NCBI GenBank assembly: GCA_020355985.1
Contig: CP070628.1
Span: 1,691,835 to 1,703,271 of the forward strand
Length of the DNA stretch: 11,437 nucleotides
Source of the DNA: Nitrospirota bacterium
GTDB taxonomy: Bacteria; Nitrospirota; Nitrospiria; Nitrospirales; UBA8639
Reading direction: 5' to 3'
Shown here: piece by piece, positions 1-6,181 of the stretch
Layout of the letters: the number at the start of each line of letters is the position of its first letter
Position numbering within the stretch: the first letter of the stretch is position 1
The notes under the pieces: generated by a model
What the model was told of the DNA's origin: nothing
The model's database searches: none
The model's input: only the letters and a program-made list of their open reading frames with translations
Position numbers and translations under genes: made by a program

Positions 1-105
1 CAACACACAAGTAAGGGAAAATCAGGACTATGGATAGGATACAGAATAACAAACGGGGAAGAAATTTAATGAGAGGCAACTTGGGTCTCAGGCATTTATG
101 TAGTG
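1..105. other. Left-edge non-coding stretch
   Basis: No convincing gene lies between the left edge and the hairpin at 106-138. The only open frames are short and have neither a good ribosome binding site nor recognisable protein content. A weak 5-bp inverted repeat (TGAGA at 70-74, TCTCA at 86-90) is present and probably has no meaning. This is the region downstream of the minus-strand channel-like gene. Confidence 0.5.
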
Positions 106-138
106 CGTGCCAGGCCCATCAAAGATGGACCTGGCACG
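106..138 (-). terminator. Strong hairpin downstream of the TM-helix gene
   Basis: CGTGCCAGG (106-114) pairs perfectly with CCTGGCACG (130-138). The stem continues with CCATC (116-120) against GATGG (124-128) after one C/A mismatch, leaving a three-base AAA loop: about 14 pairs in all. It begins 15 bases past the stop codon of the minus-strand gene ending at 153, where a transcript terminator would sit. There is no T-tract after the stem in either direction. On the minus strand a T-run lies before the stem instead. It may therefore be a transcript-end stabiliser or a non-canonical terminator rather than a standard intrinsic one. Confidence 0.5.
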
Positions 139-152
139 ATAAGAGAAAAAAA

Positions 153-1616
153 TTACCGTTCGCCGCGCATGCGGCCCAACCAATGTTCCATTTGTTTTCC
201 TGCGGCTTCCCGCCCACCAAGACCAAAGGAGAGAGCAATCGCGACTGCAATCGCTCCTAGTGTCAATCCAAAAGCTAGATTGACAATATCGTCCGCCAAG
301 CCCATGGCGCGGAGGCCCATGGCGAGAACAAGCCCCAAAATTGCAAATTTGGCAATTCCCGCCAACATGCCAGCATTGCTTCCTCCTACACGTTGAATGG
401 CCTCGCAGGCTAAATTCGACAACCAGAATCCGACCGAAATAATTGCGGCCCCTAACAAGACTTGTCCGCCAAATTGAATAAACATGGCGACCAATTCTGA
501 TAGTTGTCCAAACCCCAACCGATTAGCTGCTTCTACTGTCGCAAAGAGCATGATAAAAAAGACTAGCACCTTTCCGACCAATTGAGAGGGCGTGACTCCT
601 CCTTCAAAAACTTGCCCAATGCCAATCTTGGAGGGCAGTTGGTCAAACCCCATGCCACCTAACAAATTACTGATGAGATGAGAAATAAGTCGCGACACAA
701 AAAAGGCCACGGCAAGAATAATGGCTGCCGCAAAAATGTTCGGAATTGCACTCATCATTGAATTGAGCATTTCTGTCGCTGGGACCGAGATGACTTCAAT
801 ATTTAAGGCCTGAAGGGCCGCAATGAGGGCAGGCACAAAAACCAAAATATAGGTGACTAATCCCACCAGTTTCGACAAGGACATTGTTCCTCGGAGACCG
901 ACCTGTTCTCCCAGTCCATCCGCACCACTTGCGGCTAAAAGATTACTCACCAAGTCACGAAGAATCTTTGCCACCAACCACCCCACACCACCAATGATCA
1001 GAGCACCAAATATATTGGGGAGCATGCCCATCATCTCATTGACCATCCCCTGGACTGGAGCCAAAATCCCGTCAAGCTCCAACGTGCCAAGAATTCCTGG
1101 GAGAAACAACAAGATAATCAGCCAAAACAACACATTCCCCAGGTTATCGCTCATGGGGCTCATCCCCGCCCCTGAACTGAGTCTGTCATCTAAATTCGTG
1201 GATTGTAAGGCTTTGGTAACCACAGTCCGCACAACGGTGGCTAACACCCATGCCACTAACAACAGGACTCCTCCCGCCACAATTTTTGGGGCAAAGGCAA
1301 GGACCTGATCAAGCATGCCACGCAGAGGCCCTGAAACAATCTCTAAATCCAAGGCGTTAAAAAATCCCACCAACACGAACAGCAGGACCAAATAATACAA
1401 GGCCGTTGCCGTTCCACCCTCGACATCCATCTGAGTCCCGGTCGTTGACCCCAATCGTTTATTCAGTTGGATAAAACCGAGTCCCTTCCGAACCCCAGCC
1501 CTGATGACGATGGCGACAAACCATCCAATGATGAGAATCCCTAATGCTCCCAGAATGCCCGGCAAGGAAGACCCAAGGGTTTCCTGCAAAGTTTCTGTCA
1601 ATTTGGTCATGTCCAT
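153..1616 (-). CDS. Multi-TM mechanosensitive-channel-like protein with five TM-helix repeats
   Basis: This 487-residue, strongly hydrophobic inner-membrane protein is built from repeats. A unit of the form P-x-I-x-(G/A)-x(4-6)-hydrophobic-W/F-x-V/A, followed by R and hydrophobic residues, recurs near residues 18, 108, 199, 291 and 382, a period of about 91. Each copy is preceded by a second hydrophobic stretch and an amphipathic linker. This matches the 'conserved TM helix' family (PF05552 type) seen in CmpX and other MscS-superfamily relatives. The last hydrophobic segment (about 447-466, rich in G and A) resembles the MscS pore helix, but the protein ends about 20 residues later, so the MscS beta-domain is absent. 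ATG at 1614-1616 is preferred because AGGAG lies five to six bases upstream; a second ATG two codons on is less well spaced. It lies 58 bases downstream of mscL with no terminator between them, so the two are probably one operon. Whether it conducts ions or is an accessory protein cannot be told. Confidence 0.85.
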   Translation of the reverse strand: MDMTKLTETLQETLGSSLPGILGALGILIIGWFVAIVIRAGVRKGLGFIQLNKRLGSTTGTQMDVEGGTATALYYLVLLFVLVGFFNALDLEIVSGPLRGMLDQVLAFAPKIVAGGVLLLVAWVLATVVRTVVTKALQSTNLDDRLSSGAGMSPMSDNLGNVLFWLIILLFLPGILGTLELDGILAPVQGMVNEMMGMLPNIFGALIIGGVGWLVAKILRDLVSNLLAASGADGLGEQVGLRGTMSLSKLVGLVTYILVFVPALIAALQALNIEVISVPATEMLNSMMSAIPNIFAAAIILAVAFFVSRLISHLISNLLGGMGFDQLPSKIGIGQVFEGGVTPSQLVGKVLVFFIMLFATVEAANRLGFGQLSELVAMFIQFGGQVLLGAAIISVGFWLSNLACEAIQRVGGSNAGMLAGIAKFAILGLVLAMGLRAMGLADDIVNLAFGLTLGAIAVAIALSFGLGGREAAGKQMEHWLGRMRGER

Positions 1617-1674
1617 TGATGACTCCTATTCTTGAAGGTTCACTATGGTAGGCCAATAATCCTGATTGTTACCG

Positions 1675-2133
1675 CTAGGCTGTAGCTTTTAACTCAGTCG
1701 TACAATATCCACATTTTGTCGCTTTGATGGGAATTGTCATTTGACAATGGCCACATTCTTTAGTGGTCGGCTCGGCTGGTGGCGCCTCTTCTTCTTTTTT
1801 TAATTTGTTTATATTTCGAATAACCATAAAGACAGCAAATGCGACAATCAGAAAGCTAATAATGGAATTCACAAATATCCCATAATTCACTGTCACCGCT
1901 CCAGCAGCTTGAGCATCGGCTAAAGCCAGATAGGGACCCGCCGTCGCCCCTTCCTTCAGGGTCAGGAAGAGATTCGCAAAATCGACTCCACCCATCATCA
2001 GGCCTATCGGTGGCATGAGAACATCTGAGACCATGGACTTCACAATGGTTCCAAATGCGCCCCCAATAATGACACCGACAGCCATATCCACGACATTTCC
2101 ACGCATCGCAAATTCTTTAAATTCTTTGAGCAT
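1675..2133 (-). CDS. mscL: Large-conductance mechanosensitive channel MscL, with C-terminal zinc ribbon
   Basis: MscL forms a homopentameric inner-membrane pore that opens under high membrane tension and releases solutes during hypo-osmotic shock. The 152-residue product has the family N-terminus ([20 protein letters not shown]), the glycine-rich pore helix TM1 (about 14-42) and TM2 (about 82-106), then a charged KK-EEE linker. After the linker comes an added cysteine module, C127-x2-C130 and C141-x2-C144, a short zinc ribbon; E. coli MscL lacks it, but similar tails occur in other bacterial MscL proteins. ATG at 2131-2133 is chosen over the adjacent GTG (2134-2136) because AAGGAG at 2140-2145 is six bases from the ATG and only three from the GTG. 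It is followed by the TM-helix repeat protein, probably in one operon. The cause of the tail's metal-binding role is inferred from cysteine spacing only. Confidence 0.95.
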   Translation of the reverse strand: MLKEFKEFAMRGNVVDMAVGVIIGGAFGTIVKSMVSDVLMPPIGLMMGGVDFANLFLTLKEGATAGPYLALADAQAAGAVTVNYGIFVNSIISFLIVAFAVFMVIRNINKLKKEEEAPPAEPTTKECGHCQMTIPIKATKCGYCTTELKATA

Positions 2134-2139
2134 CACATT

Positions 2140-2145
2140 CTCCTT
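2140..2145 (-). promoter_or_regulatory. Ribosome binding site of mscL
   Basis: The minus strand reads AAGGAG here, six bases before the ATG at 2131-2133. This spacing decides the start: the neighbouring in-frame GTG would leave only three bases. Confidence 0.75.
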
Positions 2146-2597
2146 GGATTAGAATGATGGTAATCTCAGTCGCCTTTCCATCATCGCCTGAGCCTACAAA
2201 TAAATTTCTACAACCCAAATTCATACCTTTTCACTTTCCACATCTTTCATGTCAAGGGCTGGAATGATCATTTCTTTAAATTTGCAGGATTCGTCTATCT
2301 TGTCTGAAAAACTTGTTTTTTACAAGAGTATTAATATCGTCTCCCCCGTTTTCGTGGACAGATTAGGAAAGCGCTTGTGATTCCTATTTGGCATTAATTC
2401 TCGGCAACAACCCTTCCGAGTAGGAAGGCAGTCACTGGCAGTTAACAATCGGCAGACAGCTAATGATTTTGAATAATAGGAAATAACCGGCTAGAGGAGA
2501 GCGTACGAAAGCTCAATATGCCTAGAGAGAATTCTGGAAAGGATAAACAGACCAGGTTGGACAGAAAGCAAACGAGGAAATTAAAAATTCCTTTAAA
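2146..2597. other. 450-base stretch without a gene
   Basis: This lies upstream of mscL and downstream of the small acidic-protein gene, so it should hold the mscL promoter, but I could not assign a convincing -35/-10 pair. It contains two short, mutually exclusive inverted repeats: CTCGG (2400-2404) with CCGAG (2416-2420), and CCTTCC (2412-2417) with GGAAGG (2423-2428). A third is CTTGT (2312-2316) with ACAAG (2322-2326). A 38-codon plus-strand frame (2264-2380) has a passable ribosome site but no recognisable content. I see no riboswitch class I can name, and no tRNA or mobile-element end. Confidence 0.5.
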
Positions 2598-2804
2598 TCA
2601 ATCTTTTTCTGGCTCGGAACCACCATGTTGGTGGGTTACGCGGTCTTCATCGAATAGATCGGCCATTTCTTGTGCCATGACATCATTGTCATGAGGGAGA
2701 GATACAACAGACAACTCTTTTTTTATTTTTGGAGATTGGGCCTTGGGATCTTTTGATTCTGCTTCGGAAATTAACTGTTCTTCAGACTTTTTATCGCGCT
2801 CCAT
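2598..2804 (-). CDS. Small acidic hypothetical protein
   Basis: This 68-residue protein is highly charged, probably soluble and partly disordered, with no signal peptide, membrane segment or cysteines. Its N-terminal half is rich in K, E and S; a more hydrophobic stretch follows (VVSLPHDNDVMAQEMADLF), then an acidic, histidine-containing tail. I do not recognise the family. It is probably real: AGGAG sits about nine bases before ATG (2802-2804), and the frame starts 24 bases after the stop of the zinc-ribbon gene on the same strand, so the two are probably co-transcribed and co-translated. A role as a partner or adaptor of that protein is a guess from position only. No clear terminator follows it. 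Confidence 0.6.
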   Translation of the reverse strand: MERDKKSEEQLISEAESKDPKAQSPKIKKELSVVSLPHDNDVMAQEMADLFDEDRVTHQHGGSEPEKD

Positions 2805-2828
2805 GATAACAATCTCCTCTACTATGGA

Positions 2829-3191
2829 TTACTCAAACGATTCCAAATATGACTGTTCGGGAAACTTGAGGTGACAACTGGCACAGGTTACAAAATAGAC
2901 TGATTCACGGACAGATAGCACCGCCCTAAAATCCAATGACACCCCGCGATGCCGGCAGGATGGACAGGCGATTTCTTTAAGACGATAAGCCACATCCGGT
3001 TGTGTTTGTAGATAAAACTCCATATCGGTATGGACGGGAAATATATAAAAACAATCTCGACAAATCGCTTTCCATTCCCCATCTCCTTTCGTCACGGTCC
3101 TGGAATCAATTCCAAAACGATTGCCTTTGCAAATAGCACACTTTGCCTCTTCTAATCGTTTTTCAACCTCTTTAATACTTAATTGTACCAT
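2829..3191 (-). CDS. Tandem zinc-ribbon protein, function unknown
   Basis: This 120-residue soluble protein has eight cysteines in two matching sets: C18-x2-C21 with C44-x2-C47, and C76-x2-C79 with C103-x2-C106. The halves align as an internal repeat. Each reads C-x2-C-(K/R), then (I/L)-D-x-R-x-V, then C-x2-C-x3-F-P, followed by an aromatic/acidic segment, with only a one-residue length difference. This is consistent with two zinc ribbons from a duplication. Residues 1-17 look like a short amphipathic helix. There are no membrane segments or catalytic motifs, so a role in nucleic-acid or protein binding is possible but unproven. The start is ATG at 3189-3191; no close Shine-Dalgarno is seen (the nearest, AAAGGGAG, is about 30 bases upstream). 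It is the first gene of a two-gene minus-strand operon with the small acidic protein. Confidence 0.75.
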   Translation of the reverse strand: MVQLSIKEVEKRLEEAKCAICKGNRFGIDSRTVTKGDGEWKAICRDCFYIFPVHTDMEFYLQTQPDVAYRLKEIACPSCRHRGVSLDFRAVLSVRESVYFVTCASCHLKFPEQSYLESFE

Positions 3192-3232
3192 CTGTTTTGA
3201 CCAATTTTTCTAAAAACTCCCTTTGTCTCAGC

Positions 3233-3261
3233 AGTATAGGCTGCTTGAAAGACTCCCGCAA
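3233..3261 (-). promoter_or_regulatory. Candidate sigma-70-type promoter for the zinc-ribbon operon
   Basis: On the minus strand the -10 candidate is TATACT (3233-3238), five of six matches to TATAAT. A weak -35 candidate, TTGCGG (3256-3261), has three of six matches. The spacer is exactly 17 bases. Transcription would begin near 3226, giving a leader of about 35 bases before the ATG at 3191. The call rests mainly on the -10 match and position. Confidence 0.4.
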
Positions 3262-3316
3262 CCAAAGCCTGCCTCTGGCTTAGAGAACATGGAGACCAAG
3301 TTGGGAACAAAGCGCT

Positions 3317-3628
3317 ATGGATGTCCAATGGTTGACTCGTCATCTAAGTGAATACCACATTCTTGTGGCCTGTGGAGTGGGCTTCGGCCGCTCTCCTTCC
3401 ATCATCATAGCCTATCTTTGTTGTATGCAAGGTCTCTCATTTGAAGAAGCCCAGGACCTCGCCACCCAGAAACGTCCCGGAACGACGCCCTTACCCCATT
3501 TAGCCTTCTTAATCGAACAATTAAAACGAAAATTCCGGCTCTCCCCTCACGGACTCCCTAAGACTTTTTTCTTCTGCTGTGTTAGGACGCATTCAAGCAT
3601 AAGCCTGATAATTAGGTTCTCTCTTTAA
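3317..3628 (+). CDS. Truncated dual-specificity / tyrosine phosphatase-like protein
   Basis: Residues 1-70 match the second half of a dual-specificity phosphatase domain: a helix (WLTRHL), a beta strand (HILVAC), the P-loop C19-x5-R25-S-P-S, then a helix and the LSFEEA...RPG segment followed by HLAFLIEQL. The catalytic cysteine and arginine are intact, but the histidine that normally precedes the cysteine is alanine (A18). The N-terminal half of the domain, including the general-acid aspartate about 30 residues before the cysteine, is missing. An in-frame TAG at 3281-3283 lies just upstream, and further back is the divergent gene at 3191. The last 30 residues are unlike the family. This is probably a remnant of a once longer gene rather than an active enzyme. 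The start ATG is uncertain: GGGA lies ten bases upstream. Confidence 0.55.
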   Translation: MDVQWLTRHLSEYHILVACGVGFGRSPSIIIAYLCCMQGLSFEEAQDLATQKRPGTTPLPHLAFLIEQLKRKFRLSPHGLPKTFFFCCVRTHSSISLIIRFSL

Positions 3629-3761
3629 AGAATGCAGTGCATTTTCCGATTCCACCGGAAATCTGCTACAACTCATGTCTTAGCTCCTCAGAGGCTTTAC
3701 CGTCTTGTTTATACATCAACCCAATTCCTTTACTACTCTAACTCTCAAACCTTAGATTCAC

Positions 3762-4592
3762 ATGCCCGAGCTCCCAGAAGTCGAAGTTGTCCTCCAACAC
3801 CTCAAGGCACACATTCTTGGGACAACAATTGAAACATTAGCCATTCATCGTTCAGATATCGTCCGTACAGGTCATGACCTCATTCCTTGGTTTCATCAAG
3901 CGAAAATTAGCAAAGTGCATCGAATAGGAAAATGTGTGGTCCTGACTGGTCAACGCTCTCGGGAAACCCGGCACCTCCTTTCAGAATTAGGCATGACGGG
4001 GCTCTGGTTTTTTAAAGCAACCCTGGCTTCTTCCCCTCAACACATCCATTGCCACATCACATTGTCCGGCCGGAAAGTCAGGGAACTTCATTACTGGAAT
4101 CCTCGTCGTTTTGGTCGACTGTGGCTGTTTAAGCCATCAGAGTTTGAAGCCTTTGTTCAGCGTCGGTTCGGACCTGACGCATTGGCCATCGAAGAAGCCC
4201 CTTTTTGCCAACTGATTCAAACAACTCGAGGCCAATTGAAACCCTTGTTGCTCAATCAACATCGCCTGGCGGGAATTGGCAACATATATGCCAATGAAAT
4301 TCTGTTTCGTGCCAAGATCCACCCCTTCGCCCAAGGGCATCAACTCCGACGAATTTCCTGCCAACGACTCCACCAGACCATGCAAGAAGTCTTGCGAGAA
4401 GCGATCAAAGCCGGAGGGTCATCTATTCGGGACTTCCGCGCTCCCGATGGCTCGCAAGGGCATTTCCAAGAAGCACATCAGGTCTATCAAAAAGACGGCA
4501 TGCCTTGTCCACATGGCTGCTCAACCCTCATCAAACGCCTTCAAAAAGAACGCAGTTCGTTTTTCTGCCCATCATGTCAAAAGAAACGCTGA
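3762..4592 (+). CDS. mutM: Formamidopyrimidine-DNA glycosylase (Fpg/MutM)
   Basis: This enzyme excises oxidised purines such as 8-oxoguanine and nicks the abasic site by beta/delta elimination in base-excision repair. The 276-residue product has the N-terminus MPELPEVE, whose proline becomes the catalytic amine after Met removal; this fixes the start even though no good ribosome site precedes it. Also visible are E3, K57 (RIGK), the lesion-void-filling residues M78, R115 and F117 (the NPRRFG loop), the helix-two-turn-helix with GIGNIY (171-176), the SSIRDF segment (220-225), and a C-terminal zinc finger with the DNA-contacting R264. The finger cysteines are C249, C253, C269 and C272. The first pair is thus C-x3-C instead of the usual C-x2-C, with overall length unchanged. 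Length is normal for the family. It precedes phoH by about 105 bases. Confidence 0.95.
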   Translation: MPELPEVEVVLQHLKAHILGTTIETLAIHRSDIVRTGHDLIPWFHQAKISKVHRIGKCVVLTGQRSRETRHLLSELGMTGLWFFKATLASSPQHIHCHITLSGRKVRELHYWNPRRFGRLWLFKPSEFEAFVQRRFGPDALAIEEAPFCQLIQTTRGQLKPLLLNQHRLAGIGNIYANEILFRAKIHPFAQGHQLRRISCQRLHQTMQEVLREAIKAGGSSIRDFRAPDGSQGHFQEAHQVYQKDGMPCPHGCSTLIKRLQKERSSFFCPSCQKKR

Positions 4593-4660
4593 GACAAAGC
4601 GCACTTCCTTGAGGCATATGGAGGCCTTTGGTAGAATGCATTCAGGCTCTCAACATTTAG

Positions 4661-4666
4661 TATAAA
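4661..4666 (+). promoter_or_regulatory. Possible -10 element upstream of phoH
   Basis: TATAAA matches the sigma-70 -10 consensus at five of six bases and lies ten bases before the phoH ribosome site. No good -35 hexamer is found 16-18 bases upstream, so it would need an activator or another sigma factor, or it may be chance in an AT-rich stretch. Transcription from here would start close to the ribosome site and leave a very short leader. Confidence 0.25.
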
Positions 4667-4675
4667 CATGATTTT

Positions 4676-4688
4676 AGGAGGGTGATCC
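4676..4688 (+). promoter_or_regulatory. Extended Shine-Dalgarno sequence of phoH
   Basis: AGGAGGGTGATCC is almost the full complement of the 16S rRNA 3' tail (AGGAGGTGATCC plus one extra G). It lies 16 bases, counted from the end of AGGAGG, before the GTG start at 4698, which is longer than usual. An in-frame TGA at 4683-4685 falls inside it, so the phoH start cannot be further upstream. Confidence 0.6.
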
Positions 4689-4697
4689 ACGACTTCA

Positions 4698-5681
4698 GTG
4701 AGAAAAATTAAACTACGAGAAGGAGTTGATTTAGCGAATCTATTCGGGCCCCAGGACCTGCACCTGAAAATGATTGAAGGCGAGCTGAAGATCAACATGG
4801 CTGCACGCGGTGATGAAATCACATTGGACGGTCAGCCAGAATCTGTCCAACGTGCCGAACATATTCTACAGGAATTAGCCGATTGGACCCGGACCTACCA
4901 CGAATTAAAACCTGAAGACATTTCCCGGGCCATTCGTGCGACCGAAGAAAAACGCGACATTCCCCTCAAGCCCTATACATTTTCGACCAATACCCTTTCC
5001 ACCACAAAAGGCACGATCAATCCGAAGACACCCACACAGCAAGACTACCTTCAAGCCATCAAGCAATCCGATCTGGTCATTGCCATTGGGCCCGCAGGAA
5101 CAGGGAAAACGTATTTGGCCATGGCGATGGCCTTGGCCGCACTGACTCATAAACAAGTCAGTCGCATAATTTTGGCACGCCCTGCAGTTGAAGCCGGCGA
5201 ACATCTGGGATTTCTTCCTGGTGATTTGTTTGCCAAAGTCCATCCCTACTTACGGCCATTGTACGATGCCCTCTACACCATGATGGATATTGAACGCGCG
5301 AATCGCCTCATTGAACGGGGGGAAATCGAAATTGCGCCACTGGCATTCATGCGTGGACGAACATTGGATGACGCGTTCGTGATTCTGGATGAAGCGCAAA
5401 ACGCCACCGCGGAACAAATGAAAATGTTTTTGACTCGTCTTGGGATGAATTCGAAAGCCATTGTCACGGGAGATATCACGCAAATCGATCTGCCGGATTC
5501 ACAAAAATCCGGGCTGACACAGATTGCAGAAATTCTCGTGAAGATTGAGGGTATTCAATTCGTATATTTTTCAGAACAGGATGTGGTCCGCCATCGATTG
5601 GTCAAAGACATTATCAAAGCCTATGATCGGTTTGAACAGGACTCGGGATCAAATACGAATGGGCAAGGACCGACGGTCTAA
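4698..5681 (+). CDS. phoH: PhoH-family P-loop ATPase
   Basis: PhoH proteins are cytoplasmic nucleotide-binding ATPases linked to RNA metabolism and stress; in some bacteria phoH expression responds to phosphate starvation. The 327-residue product has an N-terminal KH-like segment (about 1-65), a charged linker, then the ATPase core. That core shows Walker A GPAGTGKT (131-138), the signature ARPAVEAGE with LGFLPGD (about 160-176), Walker B VILDEAQN (228-235) and the TGDITQIDLP sensor segment (257-266). Length is typical for the chromosomal PhoH/PhoL group. The start is GTG at 4698, the first start codon after an in-frame stop at 4683-4685; a strong but distant ribosome site precedes it. It ends six bases before ybeY, the classic phoH-ybeY pairing. 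The 7TM-HD phosphohydrolase gene often found between them in other bacteria is absent here. Confidence 0.93.
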   Translation: MRKIKLREGVDLANLFGPQDLHLKMIEGELKINMAARGDEITLDGQPESVQRAEHILQELADWTRTYHELKPEDISRAIRATEEKRDIPLKPYTFSTNTLSTTKGTINPKTPTQQDYLQAIKQSDLVIAIGPAGTGKTYLAMAMALAALTHKQVSRIILARPAVEAGEHLGFLPGDLFAKVHPYLRPLYDALYTMMDIERANRLIERGEIEIAPLAFMRGRTLDDAFVILDEAQNATAEQMKMFLTRLGMNSKAIVTGDITQIDLPDSQKSGLTQIAEILVKIEGIQFVYFSEQDVVRHRLVKDIIKAYDRFEQDSGSNTNGQGPTV

Positions 5682-5687
5682 TGTCCC

Positions 5688-6137
5688 ATGGCCATTTGGT
5701 TCCAAACCCACCTTCGTCGTATTTCCGTTCGTGCCCCCACGATTCGACGCGTCGCGCAGTCGATATTAGTACAAGCGAGACATCCCACTGCACAATTGAG
5801 CCTCTCATTGGTGGGCAAAACACGCATGCGCAGTTTAAACCGGAAATATCGAGGGCGGGATTATCCAACCGATGTCCTGGCCTTCCCTATGGCAAGTGCG
5901 GGAAAACAGAGAGAAGTCTTTCTGGGAGATGTTGTGATATGCCTACCCATCGCCATTGGGCAAGCCGCAAGGTTCGGAAACACCGCTGACCAAGAATTCC
6001 TTCGATTATTGATTCACGGGACGCTTCATCTTCTGGGCTATGATCATGAACAATCACCAAGGGAAGCCACTCGGATGCAACGAAAAGAACGCGCGATGGT
6101 CAAAAAACTCTCTCCCATCCCTCGACTTCTTATCTAA
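5688..6137 (+). CDS. ybeY: Endoribonuclease YbeY (rRNA maturation factor)
   Basis: YbeY is a zinc-dependent single-strand endoribonuclease needed for 16S rRNA 3' end maturation and ribosome quality control. The 149-residue protein carries the family motif HGTLHLLGYDH (110-120), with zinc ligands H110, H114 and H120. It also has the conserved LNRKYRGRDYPTDVLAFP block (50-67) and LGDVVI (79-84). Length is normal. The start ATG at 5688 follows the phoH stop (5679-5681) by six bases, and an in-frame stop coincides with that phoH stop, so it cannot be earlier. The nearest AAGGA is about 18 bases upstream, so translation is probably coupled to phoH. A nearby ATG at 5681 is in another frame. Confidence 0.94.
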   Translation: MAIWFQTHLRRISVRAPTIRRVAQSILVQARHPTAQLSLSLVGKTRMRSLNRKYRGRDYPTDVLAFPMASAGKQREVFLGDVVICLPIAIGQAARFGNTADQEFLRLLIHGTLHLLGYDHEQSPREATRMQRKERAMVKKLSPIPRLLI

Positions 6138-6181
6138 ATTGACAAGCTCGACATTTTCACGTTTTTTCTTCTGAACACATT

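Noticed and set aside
853..1308. 151-codon plus-strand frame inside the TM-helix gene
   Set aside because: It is antisense to a clearly coding repeat protein, with no family resemblance; it is a shadow of that gene.
2250..2255. Minus-strand TTGACA as -35 of an mscL promoter
   Set aside because: The hexamer is perfect, but no -10-like sequence lies 16-18 bases downstream; the nearest, TATGAA, is about 24 bases away.
2264..2380. 38-codon plus-strand open frame with AAGGG upstream
   Set aside because: Frames this short arise by chance; the content is not recognisable and there is no neighbouring gene context. It is kept only as a remark on the gap.
3643..3661. TTTCCG/CGGAAA inverted repeat between the phosphatase remnant and fpg
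   Set aside because: The stem has six pairs with a seven-base loop and no T-tract follows, so it is not supportable as a terminator.
3632..3832. 66-codon frame overlapping the start of fpg
   Set aside because: It overlaps the fixed fpg N-terminus in another frame, has no ribosome site and shows no domain content.
5681..5989. Plus-strand frame starting at the ATG overlapping the phoH stop
   Set aside because: It lies in a different frame from ybeY over the same bases; only the ybeY frame shows the zinc motif and family blocks.
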